NCBI RefSeq assembly: GCF_012489685.1
Contig: NC_080043.1
Span: 57,930,289-57,994,288, forward strand
Direction of reading: 5' to 3'
DNA from: Lotus japonicus
Taxonomy: Eukaryota; Streptophyta; Magnoliopsida; Fabales; Fabaceae
DNA: 64,000 nt
In this document: positions 33,935-50,158 of the stretch, piece after piece
How the letters are laid out: each line of letters begins with the position of its first letter
How positions within the stretch are numbered: the stretch's first letter is position 1
Program-made: the position numbers and the translations under genes
The notes under the pieces: model-generated
What the model saw: the letters and a program-made list of their open reading frames with translations, nothing else
The model's database searches: none
What the model was told of the DNA's origin: nothing

Positions 33935-36900
33935 CCACTACCACGAATAAGAAGCTATGTGATTTCTACTTCTGAGAGAGGAGGGCGAACGAAATTGAAG
34001 GGAAAGCGATGCAATCAATTTATGTCAAAATGTCAGTTTCAAAATGATGGTTACATCAAACCAAAAATTTGCTCAACGCACTATGAGAATGGGAGTTCAT
34101 GGTAGACACAAATCATTCATGTTTGATGGATCTGCTACGCCACTCAAACAACATCAGGAAACAGATAGAGGAAACGTGAAGGAGAGCAGAGAAGAGAAAA
34201 CGGCGGAACTCCTTGGTGCTCGCGGGCGTCGACGACGAAGAGGACGTGAACGGAGGCGGCGAAACTCCTTGGTGCTCGCGGGCGATGCGTTTTGTGGGCG
34301 GTGGAAGGGTTGAACAAAGTGGTTCGCCTTTACCATCGTCCATGTTCCTTCTCTTTCAATCCTTTTTCAATTTTGCAGTTCCTAAACTTCACAAATGACA
34401 GAGGTCAAGTAGATTGAAGGTTGGAGGATCACAATTTGGGTTTGGAAATCAAGATGGAGAACCACCTCTGTAGCCGGACCTGGTTCAAAACCATCAACAG
34501 ATCCCAATTCATTCATTTTGGAACTGCACAACCGCCACTTTTGAGTTGCAACCGCCCACTCAATTTCAACCGCCACGACCAGAATTTAAACGACCATTTT
34601 GTCTCAACTGCTATTAGGGAGTTTGCAACCGCTCTTGCTTTCTCATCCGCCACTCTGGGTCGAAATCGTCCATGTTCGCCCATGAGTTCAATAAAACCAA
34701 ATTGATTCAGGACCATTCAAACAGATCCTTGTTCCTCCAAATATTTCTTCTACTTTCTGTTTCAGTTTTGTTTCCATTAGATTTGTGCTCCGATTATCAA
34801 TGGTTTGAAATTAATTCCATCATTCTTTTCTTTGTGTTTGATACGAGAAAGAGAGGAGCATGGCGGATTAAGAAGAAGGAGCATATGAGTTGGAACACAC
34901 CAACTGTTCGACGAAATGCTTCAGCAAAACTTTGCATCTTCGAATGCCATAATGTGCTTGTCAACTCCGACATCATGTACCAGGGCAGTTTTATTTCCTT
35001 TCCACTGCTTTTATTCACTGATTCTGCATATCTGAATTCCTATGTATCATACAAATGAGGAACGATTTGTGAGTTATGACTGAGGTCATGATATGGAGGG
35101 ACACAATTTTACTTTCTTTACTGTTTTACTTTCCATGTTTTGAAAATGGTAGAAGAGATGCTAGGAAATTTGACGGAAAGTATGCCAAAACACTGCTATA
35201 TCACTATCATTGATGGGTACAGAACGTGTGAGAATGCATATCACTATGCTATTTGGATCCTTCATTTTATTTTAATCTTAAGATCTATGGTTATCAACTT
35301 ATCATCATTAATCTTAAAGATCCTGAGGGACTGTGACTGAAATTTGATGCGGTTTGAATTGGCACCTAGACTATTGGAAAAAATAGTTTTGTTCCTTATG
35401 GGCTTATGGCTATTTGCAATATGTACCTGTCCTGGTATTTCACAAATAATGGAGATTGCAGCTGTAAAAAGTGATATTAGGAAACTTATTAATTCATTGC
35501 CAAGTTTGAGTACACATACATAAAGATGAATACATTAGTACAATTCAGGTAGCTTGTTTATCATGAGGCTTGTTGACTTTCCTACAAATAGAGAATAGAG
35601 ACTTAAAGACCACATTATGTTTCAAATTTCATTGGTCTTTTGCTGTAGGGTGCACAGGGGAACTTTTATGAGCCCATATTGTGTTCTAACTTCTAATTAA
35701 CTATGCTGCGTAGAATTTCAATTTATCTGTATAAAGCTATGAGGGAAAGACTTGAAGAAATTCGGTTAAGTTACTTGGAGACTTGAATTGATTTTATTTT
35801 GGATAATCTATTTGAGTTATTTTGCTGCACATAATTAGCCCGGAATATTTCCCGTTCTTGTTTGCCGTGTTTATGAAAAATTGGCATTCCAGTATGATAA
35901 ATTCTGCCTATGAGTATGCTTTGTCTTGGACTCTTAGTGTGAAACTTATCTTGTTACCTGTTTGGGAACTTTTGAAGTTAATGAATTTCAGTTTGAAAGT
36001 GTTCTTTGTGCTTATCATTTGTTTGTTAAATTGTTAATGAGTTCATTAATGTAACTCTGCTTAGTGATTATATCAGATGGGCCCAAAATTATGGTTTATC
36101 AACTTGAAACTATTTGGTAACTCTGATCTTTTTAAATTCCATCTTTTCTTCCTTTTTTGTGAGTTAATTTCTGTCTTTTCTTTGTTTACTAACTAGTCAC
36201 TTCTGCATCATTGTTTGGTAATGAAAAATGTTAGCCTTGTGATTTTATCCAAACATGTCAGAGAAGCTGAACTCCTTTTTCAAGAGAATACAATCAGTTT
36301 TCTTCTCAATTGAATACTATTTCAGCACAATCTGTGCTTTCTGTTTGTTTTATACATGTTTTTGCTGCAGACATTACGCTGTTTTTCCTTGTCCTTGTTT
36401 AAAGATGTTCATAAATCTTTTCGACAATAAATTGCAAATAAGAGTTATTATGTTCTCCTCTGACTTGAATATTGCAAACCTTTCCTTAAACTGTGGTAGA
36501 ATGCTTTCTAAAGGATGCTTTCCTGGCTTGATTTCTGAGTTATATATCAGTTTTCCTGTTGCACAAGGAAAAATTCGAGAATATTTATTGCGTTCATTCC
36601 CACCTGCTAGTTTTGTACTATTAATTATCCTGCCAATGCCATTCAGTTTTGAAGTAAATAGACATTGTATCAAACCAGAATTATGCTTGGTTATTTTTGT
36701 TTAAAATGTACACGCCTGTGCTGGAACTGATTTTACTTTGGATACTTTATTTAAGTTGAAAATCTGTACACAAAACACATATTTTAGGGTCTTAAAGAGG
36801 GTGAAAATTCCAAGTTTTCCACCATGCTTCTATTCTAACATTTTATTGGATTATTTAACTATTGCAATTGTGAACTCAGAAAAAGCTCCTAGGAGTTACT

Positions 36901-37134
36901 ACTTTTCAGAATCTAGTTCAGTTTACTGGTGAAGATGAGGAATGGGAAAGCCGGTTGGTAAAGGAATACTTCTGGCACACTGACTGTTTTAGGAAGCTCG
37001 ATGTCAAGGGTGAGCTACATTTGATTATGAACCTTACAATTGCACCTGAGGAAAGTGAAGTTAGACGCAAATTGGACCGCCCTTCGAAAGCCTCAAAGGC
37101 GCAAAGATATGAAATGCCTGAAATCTGGAACTGA
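33935..37134 (+). CDS. Unidentified gene, only the last exon convincing
   Basis: The convincing part is a terminal exon at 36,910-37,134, preceded by an acceptor (CTACTTTTCAG). It encodes 74 residues including FTGEDEEWESRLVKEYFWHT and KLDVKGELHLIMNLTIAP, ending EMPEIWN and TGA. It is acidic/basic and well composed, unlike its AT-rich surroundings. Upstream, 34,040-35,060 has several medium open frames and exon-like stretches, but none that I can join with confidence. I do not recognise the protein. The 5' extent is set by the TATA box at 33,903 and is inference. Confidence 0.35.
34201..34290 (+). repeat. Short duplication in the leader of the unidentified gene
   Basis: AACTCCTTGGTGCTCGCGGG occurs at about 34,206 and again as the same core in GAAACTCCTTGGTGCTCGCG at about 34,260. 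The segment is unusually GC-rich for this region. Confidence 0.6.
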
Positions 37135-38238
37135 GATAGTGCATTAAATTTCAGCATTGCACTAAAATATGTTTGACAATGTGCTTTTTCAAGCAATTAA
37201 CCTTTGAAATGCCATTACTGGTGTGTACCGATCAGTCTCCGCCTTCTAAAGAGTTTCATGGTTGCACGATTTGGTCGCTGTAAACCATAGTTTGATTCGC
37301 CTATCAGCCCCTTCATGGCAGAGTTGATTTGCTTCATTGCTGTCCGTAAATCAGGTTCTTTGACTCCATTTTTTTTTTAATGTTAATTCTTGACTGATTG
37401 AAGGATCTTTATTCCAATACTGTTTTTGAAAGATCTGTGCTTAAAACATGTTTTCTTTCTCGAGATACATTTATATGATGAGTTTGTGACATACATGATG
37501 TCTGTATATATATGCTTGAACTGCTCCTGTGTCGAAATTCTTCTTTGAAAGAGTGCAAGTGTATACTTTTCAAGTGAGTGCAAGTGTTAGGATTATGTTT
37601 TGTTATTGCAATTTTTAATTTCAGTAAAAGGAGATGGAGGTTAGTTTTTCTTACTTGGGCGTGAAAATTAAAACATTGGGTGGATCAGTGGTTAAATTTT
37701 TCAAAGTGGGCGTGGCAGTTAAAACATTTTGGGTATACAGTCAGTTTATTGGTAAGGTGCATTACTAATTTTCTATATCCATTTTAAAGTGATTAGAGTA
37801 ACTATTTTATGAAATTAATTTAGTCCACCCACTGTGTGTTTTTTATATGTGAAGATGGATTATTGATAAGCTGCAGTTTTAAATAGAGGAGGTGATTATT
37901 TTGTTCTTCAAACCGTATTACTACTCAAGTAGTGGGAAGTGAGAAACTTCAGTGAATAAGAGAGATGGAAGATTAATGCTTGCAAACTTGCTAACGTAAT
38001 GTGCAAAGTTACCCTTCAATTTAATTGTTCTTTCTTTTTACAATTTGGCCAGTTGTAAGAAAGAATCATCAATTAAATTGAAAATTGTCATGAATGGAAC
38101 AACTAGCTTTGATATTGTCAATGTGTTATATTATATTTTATCTCATGCTAACAAGGTGATGAGTTGACAGGTGATGAGTTGATTAAAAACAGTCAAAGCA
38201 TAAAACATTATGTACAGAAAAAGAAAGGAGCAACAGGT
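37135..38238. other. Intergenic, no gene seen
   Basis: AT-rich. It contains a degenerate repeat GGGCGTG-A/G-rich-TTAAAACATT at about 37,660 and 37,710, but no coding signal. Confidence 0.4.
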
Positions 38239-39599
38239 ATGCACTCTTTTCTCTACCCCAGGCGGGAGAGTTTTTAACGAGGCATAACCTTTTTAAAAAT
38301 GTTCAAGGGCGTAACATTTCATATGCACTCTTTTCTCTACCCCAGGCGGGAGAGTTTTTAACGAGGCATAACCTTTTTAAAAATGTTCAAGGGCGTAACA
38401 TTTTATTTCTTCCCATAGCGGAAACTTATCAACTAAGGTCTATCAATTGGGCGACGTCAGACAATTGAGAAAAGAGTAAGTCTCTTAAAACAAGAGCATT
38501 TGACCACGAATTCATAAGCACAGCCTTAAATTGGATTTAAGCTTGTCCAAAATAAGCACAAGTCTCCACGCGAGCATATTAATGAAATCAAATATCGTGA
38601 CTTTGATTTCCATGAGTAACTATGTCAAAAATGAAAATTTTGACTAAGTTATATACACAAAGGCCTTATGATTCCAAAGTAGTTGATTAAGTTTAAACTT
38701 TACAAAATTTATGAGATTTACTCAAGAGTATTTTACTATATACAGTAAAGAAAGGCGGGATGATTCTGATGAAAAGTCGTATTCGAACTTGATAGAAAAA
38801 TGATAAGATTATTGGGCGATATTAAACAATATCGTCCTTTGGGTGATATTAAACAATATCGTTTTTTATGATAAAGTTCATCTTACAAAGGATGCATTAC
38901 ACTGAGCATAGATGAATGTGCAAGCGATGTGAAGTAAGTGTGTTCCATATTATTGATTTACATTTAAGTCTTTAACTTTTATTTTGTCTAAGTTTCAAAT
39001 TATTGTGCGTTATTACTTGTGGTATTATGAGAGCAGGTTGTGATCATGGTTTAGGGGAAGAGAAAATTAATCATGATAATGACAGTGAGGCTGTGATTGA
39101 TGTGAAGAGACGATTTGGGTCAACTTGCACGCGCTACACAAAGATCAAGAAGTAACAGCAAAAGTTGAAATGTCAAAGGAATGACTACTTAGCTTTTATG
39201 CCTTTTAAATTTTGATTTCGGAGCCTGTGTGCTCATTATTTCCTTTGCACATTTTGGGCGTGTCAATTACTTGTTAGTCTTTGTGTAGTGTTGAGTGAGT
39301 TGATTACTTGTGGGCTCGGAAAAAGACACACTTCGTCTTAAAGCTTTTAAGACTCGGTGTCTTGTGGGCTTGTGGTCTGATATGGGCTTATTGATTAGTT
39401 GGGCTTATCAGCATAATGTAAATATGGGTCACGCAACCCATGGTCCGGGCGGACCGAAAGTCAATCTATAAATATCAGACACCACCCAAGCGGTGGGGGA
39501 TCTAATTTTTCAGGCATTTTTCTAGTTTCGTTCATTCTCTATCGCTCTCAAACTGGTTAGCCCTTGCTCGATAGTTCCATACCGGAACACACTTGAATA
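38239..39599 (+). mobile_element. 3' remnant of a third Tat-type element
   Basis: It begins with an 84-bp block, present twice in tandem (38,239 and 38,323), containing GGCGGGAGAGTTTTTAACGA. This resembles the post-pol block of the other Tat elements. It ends with a 229-bp LTR at 39,371-39,599 (TGTGGTCTGA...CCGGAACA), preceded by CTCGGTGTCTTGTGGGCT as in elements 1 and 2, with a TATA box CTATAAATA. No pol or antisense gene is left, so only the 3' end survives. Two copies of a palindrome GATATT-AAAC-AATATC lie at about 38,825 and 38,852. Confidence 0.65.
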
Positions 39600-39689
39600 C
39601 TTATCTCTGTAACACTTGAATTGAATTGGGAAAACAATTATGACAGGCCCAAAGGGAAGAAGTTGTAGCTTTGCAATCCCTAACACAAG

Positions 39690-40087
39690 ATGAGGAAGAA
39701 GGAGCCACATGATTCAACAATTCCCAGAACATCAAAATCATATAACCCTAATCCCCAATTTACAAACAACCCAAACCTCAAGAACAGATCGATGCCATTG
39801 TTTCCACCATCCTGTCTCAGGAACAGATCGAAGCCCTCCCCTCAAGATTTCTCGTCACCGTCAACAAAGTCTATCACCACCAGCACCGTGCTTCCATCAG
39901 TTAAGAAGAAGATGAAAGAAGGGAACAAAAACAGAAGATCCCAGTCGTACCCAAACCCAGATCGAGCAAGATCGACACCAAGTGAATACAGATCGAACCA
40001 TGGCTTTGTTTCAAGCTTTAAAGGTTGCCATGGGGGGTGGTTCCGCCCTTGATGGTTTGGCCGACGGTGGTGATGGCTTTTGCTTGG

Positions 40088-40176
<89 letters not shown>

Positions 40177-40609
40177 AGAGGAAGGGGTGGCGGCTAAAGG
40201 ATGAAGGGGAGAAGATGGTTGGTGGCTCTGGGAAGAAAGATGGAGAATTAGGGTTCATGAAAGATGATAGCAGAAGATGATTTTTTTTTTTGAAAGAGAA
40301 GGAAATGAATTATGGAAAGATAATTGTTTATTTTTATTTTTTATTAGTGAAAGATAAGTGTTAATTTCTTTTATTTTTTATAATTTAATTTAAATTTCTG
40401 TGTGTTATTTTTTAATTATTTTTTTAATTTCATGTCAGCCTCATTAACACAGTCAGCGATCCAAATCATCACTCGCCGGAACTCCGGACTCCGGCGAGGA
40501 TTTACTCCAGATGTTTTGCAATGATGAGGACCTTTTCCACAAATTTTTCCGGTGAGGGACCTACCTCAGACGGCAAGACAAAGACAGGGACCAATTTGAA
40601 GATTAAGCC
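39690..40609. mobile_element. Truncated MULE, right terminal repeat only
   Basis: The right terminal repeat (about 40,440-40,609, ending CAATTTGAAGATTAAGCC) is related to the complete MULE that follows. It includes the CGCCGGAACTCCGGACTCCG palindrome and AGACAAAGACAGGGACC. The next nine bases, ATTTTTTTA, would be the target duplication. No matching left end is seen after the Tat LTR, so the left end is lost and the start given here is approximate. Confidence 0.6.
40091..40173 (+). repeat. (GA)n microsatellite
   Basis: About 41 perfect GA units with a short G-rich edge. Open frames through it are artefacts of the repeat. Confidence 0.97.
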
Positions 40610-40714
40610 ATTTTTTTATTTTAAATTTTGCTTCTTGTTTTATTGTCTTTCCAACATAAAGTCAAGGTAGAAGATGTATCGAAAAAAAAAGGTCAAGGTA
40701 GAAGAACGTGTACA

Positions 40715-42581
40715 AAAAATAAAGGGTTAATCGTCTACTTGACCCCTGTCCTTGTCTCGCCGTCTGAAATTAGTTCCTCCCCGAAAAATTTGCAAAACTG
40801 GATCCTCGCGTTTGTAAATTGTGTGGAGCAGGTCCTCGCCGGAGCCCGGAGCTCCGGCGACGGGTGATTTGGCTAGCTGACATGGATTTTTTAAAAATAA
40901 TAAAAATTAAAATAAATTACATGTCAGAAATTTTAATTTAATTAACAAAAATAAAAGTAATTAAAAATGTAATCCTAAATTAACTAACGAAATCAAATTC
41001 TCCTTTTCTCTTCTCTACCACTATTATCAATCAAACCCATAAAATAATCCTAAACCCAGAAAAACATCTCACATGCTAGAAAATTCAGAACAATGTCCAG
41101 AACCCACATTCAAGATCTCCAACGAACCTCCTTTCAAAAAAATATTTCCAGAATCACCCTATGTCCAAAATCTTCATCTTTGTCTTCAAAAAAACCCAAC
41201 TTTTGTGAGCAGCTTTGGACGAAGCTGTGAAGAAGAGTGGGTGGAAGAGGAAAAATGAACTCTTTGTCCAAAATTTGCATCTTTATCAGTTGTTCAAACC
41301 AGAGTTTAAGGCTGCCATTAAAATGATCAATCACATTGCTTCTTTTCTAGTCCATGAGTATTAATCATCAATTTCAATATGCATCTGGCTCTAATTTCTG
41401 CTGAACTGTGTTCTTTTTCTACTTTCACCAAACTATACATGAAATTGAACGATGCCCTTCCACAAATCAATTTGGACCCACGAACCTACATGGCCACAAC
41501 AGATGGAGGGGTGGAAGCCGTGTACAACACCACAGCCGCTTCAGTTTCTCTTTTGCGGATTTGAGGTACCCACAAGGTCTCTCCTTGACACACCCTGCAC
41601 AACCCAATCAGCCGCCGCCGCCGCCGCCGCAACAACCACCTAGTCGGAGAAGAAAGAACAATTAGGGGAATTTCTAGGGTTCACCTTCGCCCCGATCGAA
41701 GAGAACAATGGTAACCGAAACTCAGATCCAAACCCAAATTTCTCTGTTTCTCACTCTCACCCTCTTCTCCTTCTTCTTCTCTCATAAACTCAGATCCAAA
41801 AATTGGGGTTCGGGTGAGGTTGGGGTTAAGGGTGGCGGTGGGGTTGAGGTAAGGGTGGCGGTGGGGAGTGGGTGGGTATGGTGGCGGTGGGTTGAGGTGG
41901 CGTTTTCTAGAGTATGCCTTCTGGCTCCATTGGGGAGGTGCTGTGTTGCTCTGTTGCATCTGAATCTGAAAGATGCCCAGGAAGGTGTTGACAGTAAACA
42001 GAGTAAGCAGATGCAAAGTGGTTGAAGAAGACAGTGGTTGCTGAAAGAAGGTGTGTGTGAGAGAGTGGGGATGAGTGTGGTTATGGCTATGAGTAGTTTG
42101 GTTGGGTGGAGAGAGATAGAGAGAGAAAGGAAGCAAAATCAAAATTGAAAGTGTTGGTGCTAGGAGATTGGAATCATAAGATGAGGAGAAGAAGAACCCT
42201 AATTTGACTGGGAATTTGGGGTTAATTTATTTTTGTTAATTAAATTAGGATTAGTTTTGTTGGGAAATTTGGGGGATTATAGAAATAGAGATTAGTATTT
42301 GGACCCTGGTTGGGCTTAGTTAGTTGTTAGGGTTAATTAGGAAATTTTAATTAAATAAAACTAATTTGTATTTTTTTATTTTTTTTTCCTTGACACGTAA
42401 GCTTCATTTATCCAGTCAACATGCCTATTCATCACTCGCCGGAGCTCCGGGCTCCGGCGAGGACCTGCTCCTGACTTATTACAAACGAGAGGACCCAAAT
42501 TTACAAATTTTCCGGGGAGAGACTAATTTCAGACGGCGAGACAAAGACAGGGGCCAAGTAGACGATTAACCCAAAAATAAA
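40715..42581. mobile_element. Complete non-autonomous MULE with 9-bp TSD
   Basis: The element is 40,724-42,572 (1,849 bp). It starts GGGTTAATCGTCTACTTGAC and ends with the inverse, giving TIRs of about 150 bp. Perfect 9-bp duplications AAAAATAAA flank it (40,715-40,723 and 42,573-42,581). Each TIR contains a GC-rich palindrome (CTCGCCGGAGC...GCTCCGGCGA). There is no transposase. The interior has only short frames, including a (CCG)n tract near 41,615. Confidence 0.92.
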
Positions 42582-42941
42582 ATAGTAAAGGTAGAACCAT
42601 AGATCCTTCTTTCAAATCTTTGCCTCAGTACCCATCACTAATTAACTAGACAAATATGAGATGCAGAATTAAATAAAAGTACACACACTTTAATATCATG
42701 ATAAGCCTATAAATACATCATACTCCGTAAATTGCAAATATGGGTGACACACTTACCGGTGAGACCCGGGTCTTGGCCTCACCCTCCAAGGATGAGTTTG
42801 AATCCTTTTAGAGTGGATCTCTGCCAGTCTCCATAATGGGGTAATAGAGGAGACAGTCCTCTTATGGCGGATGTTCCTAATATGTCATTAACATTCTGTC
42901 CGGTAAGGCTTGCTAGAATAAGTGAAGTAAACTATTACCAA
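42582..42941. other. ALDH3 3' UTR and flanking DNA
   Basis: This is downstream of the minus-strand ALDH3 stop codon. It includes a GC-richer block at about 42,745-42,905 that looks like an inserted repeat, but I could not classify it. Confidence 0.35.
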
Positions 42942-46880
<3,939 letters not shown>

Positions 46881-46934
46881 GTTGTACATAGAGAATCTGA
46901 TGCAGCACAACTGCTTTGCAAGAGTGCAACTAGT

Positions 46935-46943
46935 ACATATATA
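46935..46943 (-). promoter_or_regulatory. TATA-like element of ALDH3
   Basis: On the minus strand TTATATATG lies about 55 bp before the ATG. That would leave a very short leader, so the true start may lie further upstream. Confidence 0.3.
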
Positions 46944-47161
46944 ATCTTCACAAGTAACCAACTTTCTAGGCTTTCAATATAATGGAAATTAAATGACCTA
47001 TCTTTTTGGTTGGGGTGCCTAAATGACAAAATACAGGCATCATGTCATGTCGTAAGTGTACATACATTTACTACCCAAGCATGGAAGATGAATCCCTACA
47101 TAACACATCTAAGTCAAAACCATAAGTACCCGCCATTCCATTCATTTCACATCACATGGAT

Positions 47162-47829
47162 GTGCTTGGTAGGGGTGCACATGGCCGGGTCAACCCAATA
47201 AATCCATCCAACTCAATCCGATCCAATGGTAAAAATGCGGGTTGGATTGGGCAAACGGGTTCATCGGATGAAATTTATTACGATCCAATCATCTTTGGAT
47301 CGGATATCGGATTTCGTAATAATCCATCCAACCCAACCCGAAATCCAATCATGTGATAATAATATATTATTTAATATATATTTTTTTATAATTTAAATTT
47401 TTACCTAACCTACTAGTACGGTATGTAATTTTTGGAGACTTGGAGTCATACTATTTAAGTGATTTTTAGGAGACTTTGAGACTAATTTGTTTGTAATTAC
47501 TTGTCATATTTAAAAACTTGAAGTATTTGTTTAGTTATGTGTTGTTGTATAGATGTGTGTAGACAGTAGTTATGAACTTATGATGTAATCGCATGTTAGA
47601 GACTTGAAGTACTTGTTTTTTAATATTTTAGATTTATTTTTATTTTAATATAACGATCCAATCAATCCATCCAAACCAACCCGAAGATTGTCGGATTGGG
47701 TTGGTTCGGATTCGTAGGTGAAAATTCACAAAATCCAACCCAACCCAACCCAAATAGTTTTGATCGGTTCGGGTCTTGATTAGATTGAAAATCCATCCAA
47801 CCCAACTCATGTGCAGCCCTAGTGCTTGG
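47162..47829. mobile_element. Non-autonomous hAT element with 8-bp TSD, upstream of ALDH3
   Basis: The element is 47,170-47,821 (652 bp). TAGGGGTGCACATG at one end matches the inverse CATGTGCAGCCCTA at the other (13 of 14). The exact 8-bp duplication GTGCTTGG lies at 47,162-47,169 and 47,822-47,829. The subterminal regions are packed with CCAACCC and GGTTGGAT motifs in both orientations, typical of transposase-binding repeats. It sits about 290 bp upstream of the ALDH3 start codon. Confidence 0.92.
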
Positions 47830-48189
47830 TACAGGTTAAAAACCCATGAGTTAAAAAACCACTTTGCTACAAGCTAAGTTAGGTGAGAGTTTCATGTAAA
47901 TTCATCATGCCTCAACCCACTTCACTTTTAAATTAGGATAATTCTGAGGGGCTTCTTGCATGTCACTGAATTTCATATGGCAACAGTGTCATCATCTTTA
48001 CCTAGTTTGCAAATTATTAATCATTTTAAAATTTTCTTATTTTAATATTGATTTTTTATTGTTGTTTTTTACTCTACCTAGGAGAGAGTGTGAGCGTTAG
48101 AGAGGTTAAAATGACAAACTGACATAGTATTCTTAATCATATTGACCCTAAACATGAGTCAGTGTCAAATTGATTTCAAATTAGCGTCA

Positions 48190-48434
48190 ATCCAAACTAA
48201 CACATATTTTTCCATCCAGTTAAGCGTCGGCTTGAACCGACGCTAATGCATGGGTGATGAGCGAACGTAAAAGTGACTGGTGATTTTTCCGTCGATTAAA
48301 CCGATGTTTTTTACCGGTCAGCTAATGGAACGTTTACGTGGCCTAAATTTGAATTTTGATAGTTCGCGTCGGCTATGCATCAACTTCGGGATGGATGCTA
48401 ATTTTTTACGCTAAATTGACAATTTCTTGTAGTG
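48190..48434. mobile_element. CACTA (En/Spm) right end, truncated
   Basis: It ends TTTCTTGTAGTG, the inverse of the CACTACAAGAAA terminus, and is followed by TTA. Subterminal hairpins include AGCGTCGG-CTTGAA-CCGACGCT at about 48,222. No CACTACAAG left end precedes it in the preceding kilobase. Confidence 0.7.
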
Positions 48435-48981
48435 TTAAGAGAAATCTCCCAAAAATTATTATATTTTCCAAGTTATGCTGTAAAACTTAAGCTTTTATTT
48501 TATTTGCGATTTTTGTCTATATTTCAATTACTCTCTTCTCCTTTTCTTGTATGAATATTTAAGATTGAAAAGAAAAAAATGTCACAATTATATAATTATT
48601 GTATAACGGCATAAAAATAAAAATAATTTCTCAAACTGAATAAGTTAATCCATGTTCGTCCACAGTAGAAATTGAATTCTGGCTGAAATTGCTGCTACAA
48701 CTTCCACCTACAAGTTACTGGTTGACACATTAAACAGGAGCGAAGTTTGTCGTCCACAATCAATACATTTTTTTGGGTACAAACCACAATCAATAAATAG
48801 CAGCAGACATGTAAATTTTTTCTAAAAAAATATATAAGTAATATAAAAAAACTACTTATCAAAAGAAAATTGTTTTTAGAGTTGTTGGTTATTTGCAACG
48901 AAAAATTAATCCATCACAAATCTTTATTACCATAAAAACATCAAACTGTTGCTAAATCCATTCTGAGCAGTTGTTATGGTA
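48435..48981. other. AT-rich intergenic, no gene seen
   Basis: Only short non-coding frames and homopolymer runs. Confidence 0.4.
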
Positions 48982-49579
48982 ATAGTTTAAGGGAATTGTT
49001 ATTCAGACCCCCCACAGCTATTCAGATCCAAAACATTTTCAGAAATCCAAAAATACCCTTGTCGAACACACTTTGAAAGTGCGACCCCTCTCTCACTTTG
49101 AAAGTGAGACAGGTGAAAGTGTTGTCTTACTTTGAAAGTGCGTACGATCGCACTTTCAAAGTGCGTTAGGTTGCAGAAAAAAAAAAAAATCTAAAAACGA
49201 CACTTTAACAGTAGAAAAGAAGAGAGAGAGAGAGAGAGAGAGAGGAGAAGATGGAGGTTGTTGTTGTGGTGGTGGTGGTGACGGTGGTGGTGGTGGTGGT
49301 GGAGGAAAGAGGAAAGAGGAGATAGAGAGGAGAATATGGAGGTTTTGTTGTTGTGGTAATGGTGGTGGTGGTGGTGACGTAGGTGGTAGCAGTGGTGGTG
49401 GTGGCGGCGGAGGTGGTGGGTGGTGGTGGTGGTGGAAGAAAGAGGTAAGGAGAGATGAGAGAGAATGTGAGTAAGAATTTTTTATATTTTTTTTCATTAA
49501 GGGCATTTTAGTATTTTTACACATTTAAAGGAGGTCTGAATAGCTGTGAGGGGTCTGAATAACAATTCCCATAGTTTAA
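48982..49579. mobile_element. MULE-type MITE with 9-bp TSD and simple repeats
   Basis: The element is 48,991-49,570 (580 bp). The TIR starts GGGAATTGTTATTCAGACCC and is mirrored at the right end. The 9-bp duplication ATAGTTTAA lies at 48,982-48,990 and 49,571-49,579. It holds several copies of the near-palindrome CACTTTGAAAGTG (49,065-49,165), a (GA)n tract at about 49,219 and long GGT/GGTGGC tracts (49,270-49,435). Confidence 0.88.
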
Positions 49580-50158
49580 AGAGGGGAAAGAAACGTTGTC
49601 ACTAATGAAGAGATTTAGTGGTGGTTTGACGTTTTTGCGGTAAAGTTGTCATTTTGTAAATCTGTGACGAAATTATTCCTTCTCTAAAATTTCATCGTTA
49701 ACTTCATCTCATTATGTAGGTTTGTGAAAGATTATTTTTTGTGCAAAAAACCAATTTCTCTTTGCTATACATGTACAAAAGAGTTATGATATATACACAC
49801 CTCTCCACTCCTTTTCCACCTACATTTATATCTATTTCTATTTTTTTTATTAACTAAATCACCTATCACATCTTTACTTTCTCTCTTCTTTCTTCCTATC
49901 TCTCTCTTCCTCTACCTCTCCACACCTAAAAAATGAGGTGTGAAGATATAATTACTAATGTACAAAACTATCCATGTTGAAATAGTTTTATATTTTATAA
50001 TATTGAGCAAAACACCCAAGTACGTATCCAAATCATTTATTTCCTACACCCAGAGTCGTGTATAATGCAAGGTCATTAAGGCAATAGGCCAATAGCCTTA
50101 GGCAAAAAAAAAATATTAATACATATATAGTGTATACTACTAAGATTTGAGAGAGATG
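49580..50158. other. AT-rich intergenic
   Basis: No gene. A short stretch at about 50,055-50,110 (AAGGCAATAGGCCAATAGCC) has the look of a hAT end and may belong to the transposase remnant at 51.3 kb. Confidence 0.35.

Noticed and set aside
34044..35058. Four medium open frames (89-128 codons)
   Set aside because: They overlap in different frames, show no known motif, and are as likely to be leader or non-coding RNA sequence; mentioned only within the unidentified unit.
39842..40280. Open frames of 138 and 66 codons across the GA tract
   Set aside because: They are produced by the (GA)n microsatellite, which lacks stops in several frames.
42745..42905. SINE or tRNA-like block downstream of ALDH3
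   Set aside because: GAGTTTGAATCC resembles a B box, but there is no A box, no tail and no target duplication.
49156..49524. 122-codon Pro/Ser-rich frame
   Set aside because: It comes from the GGT/GA simple repeats inside the MITE.
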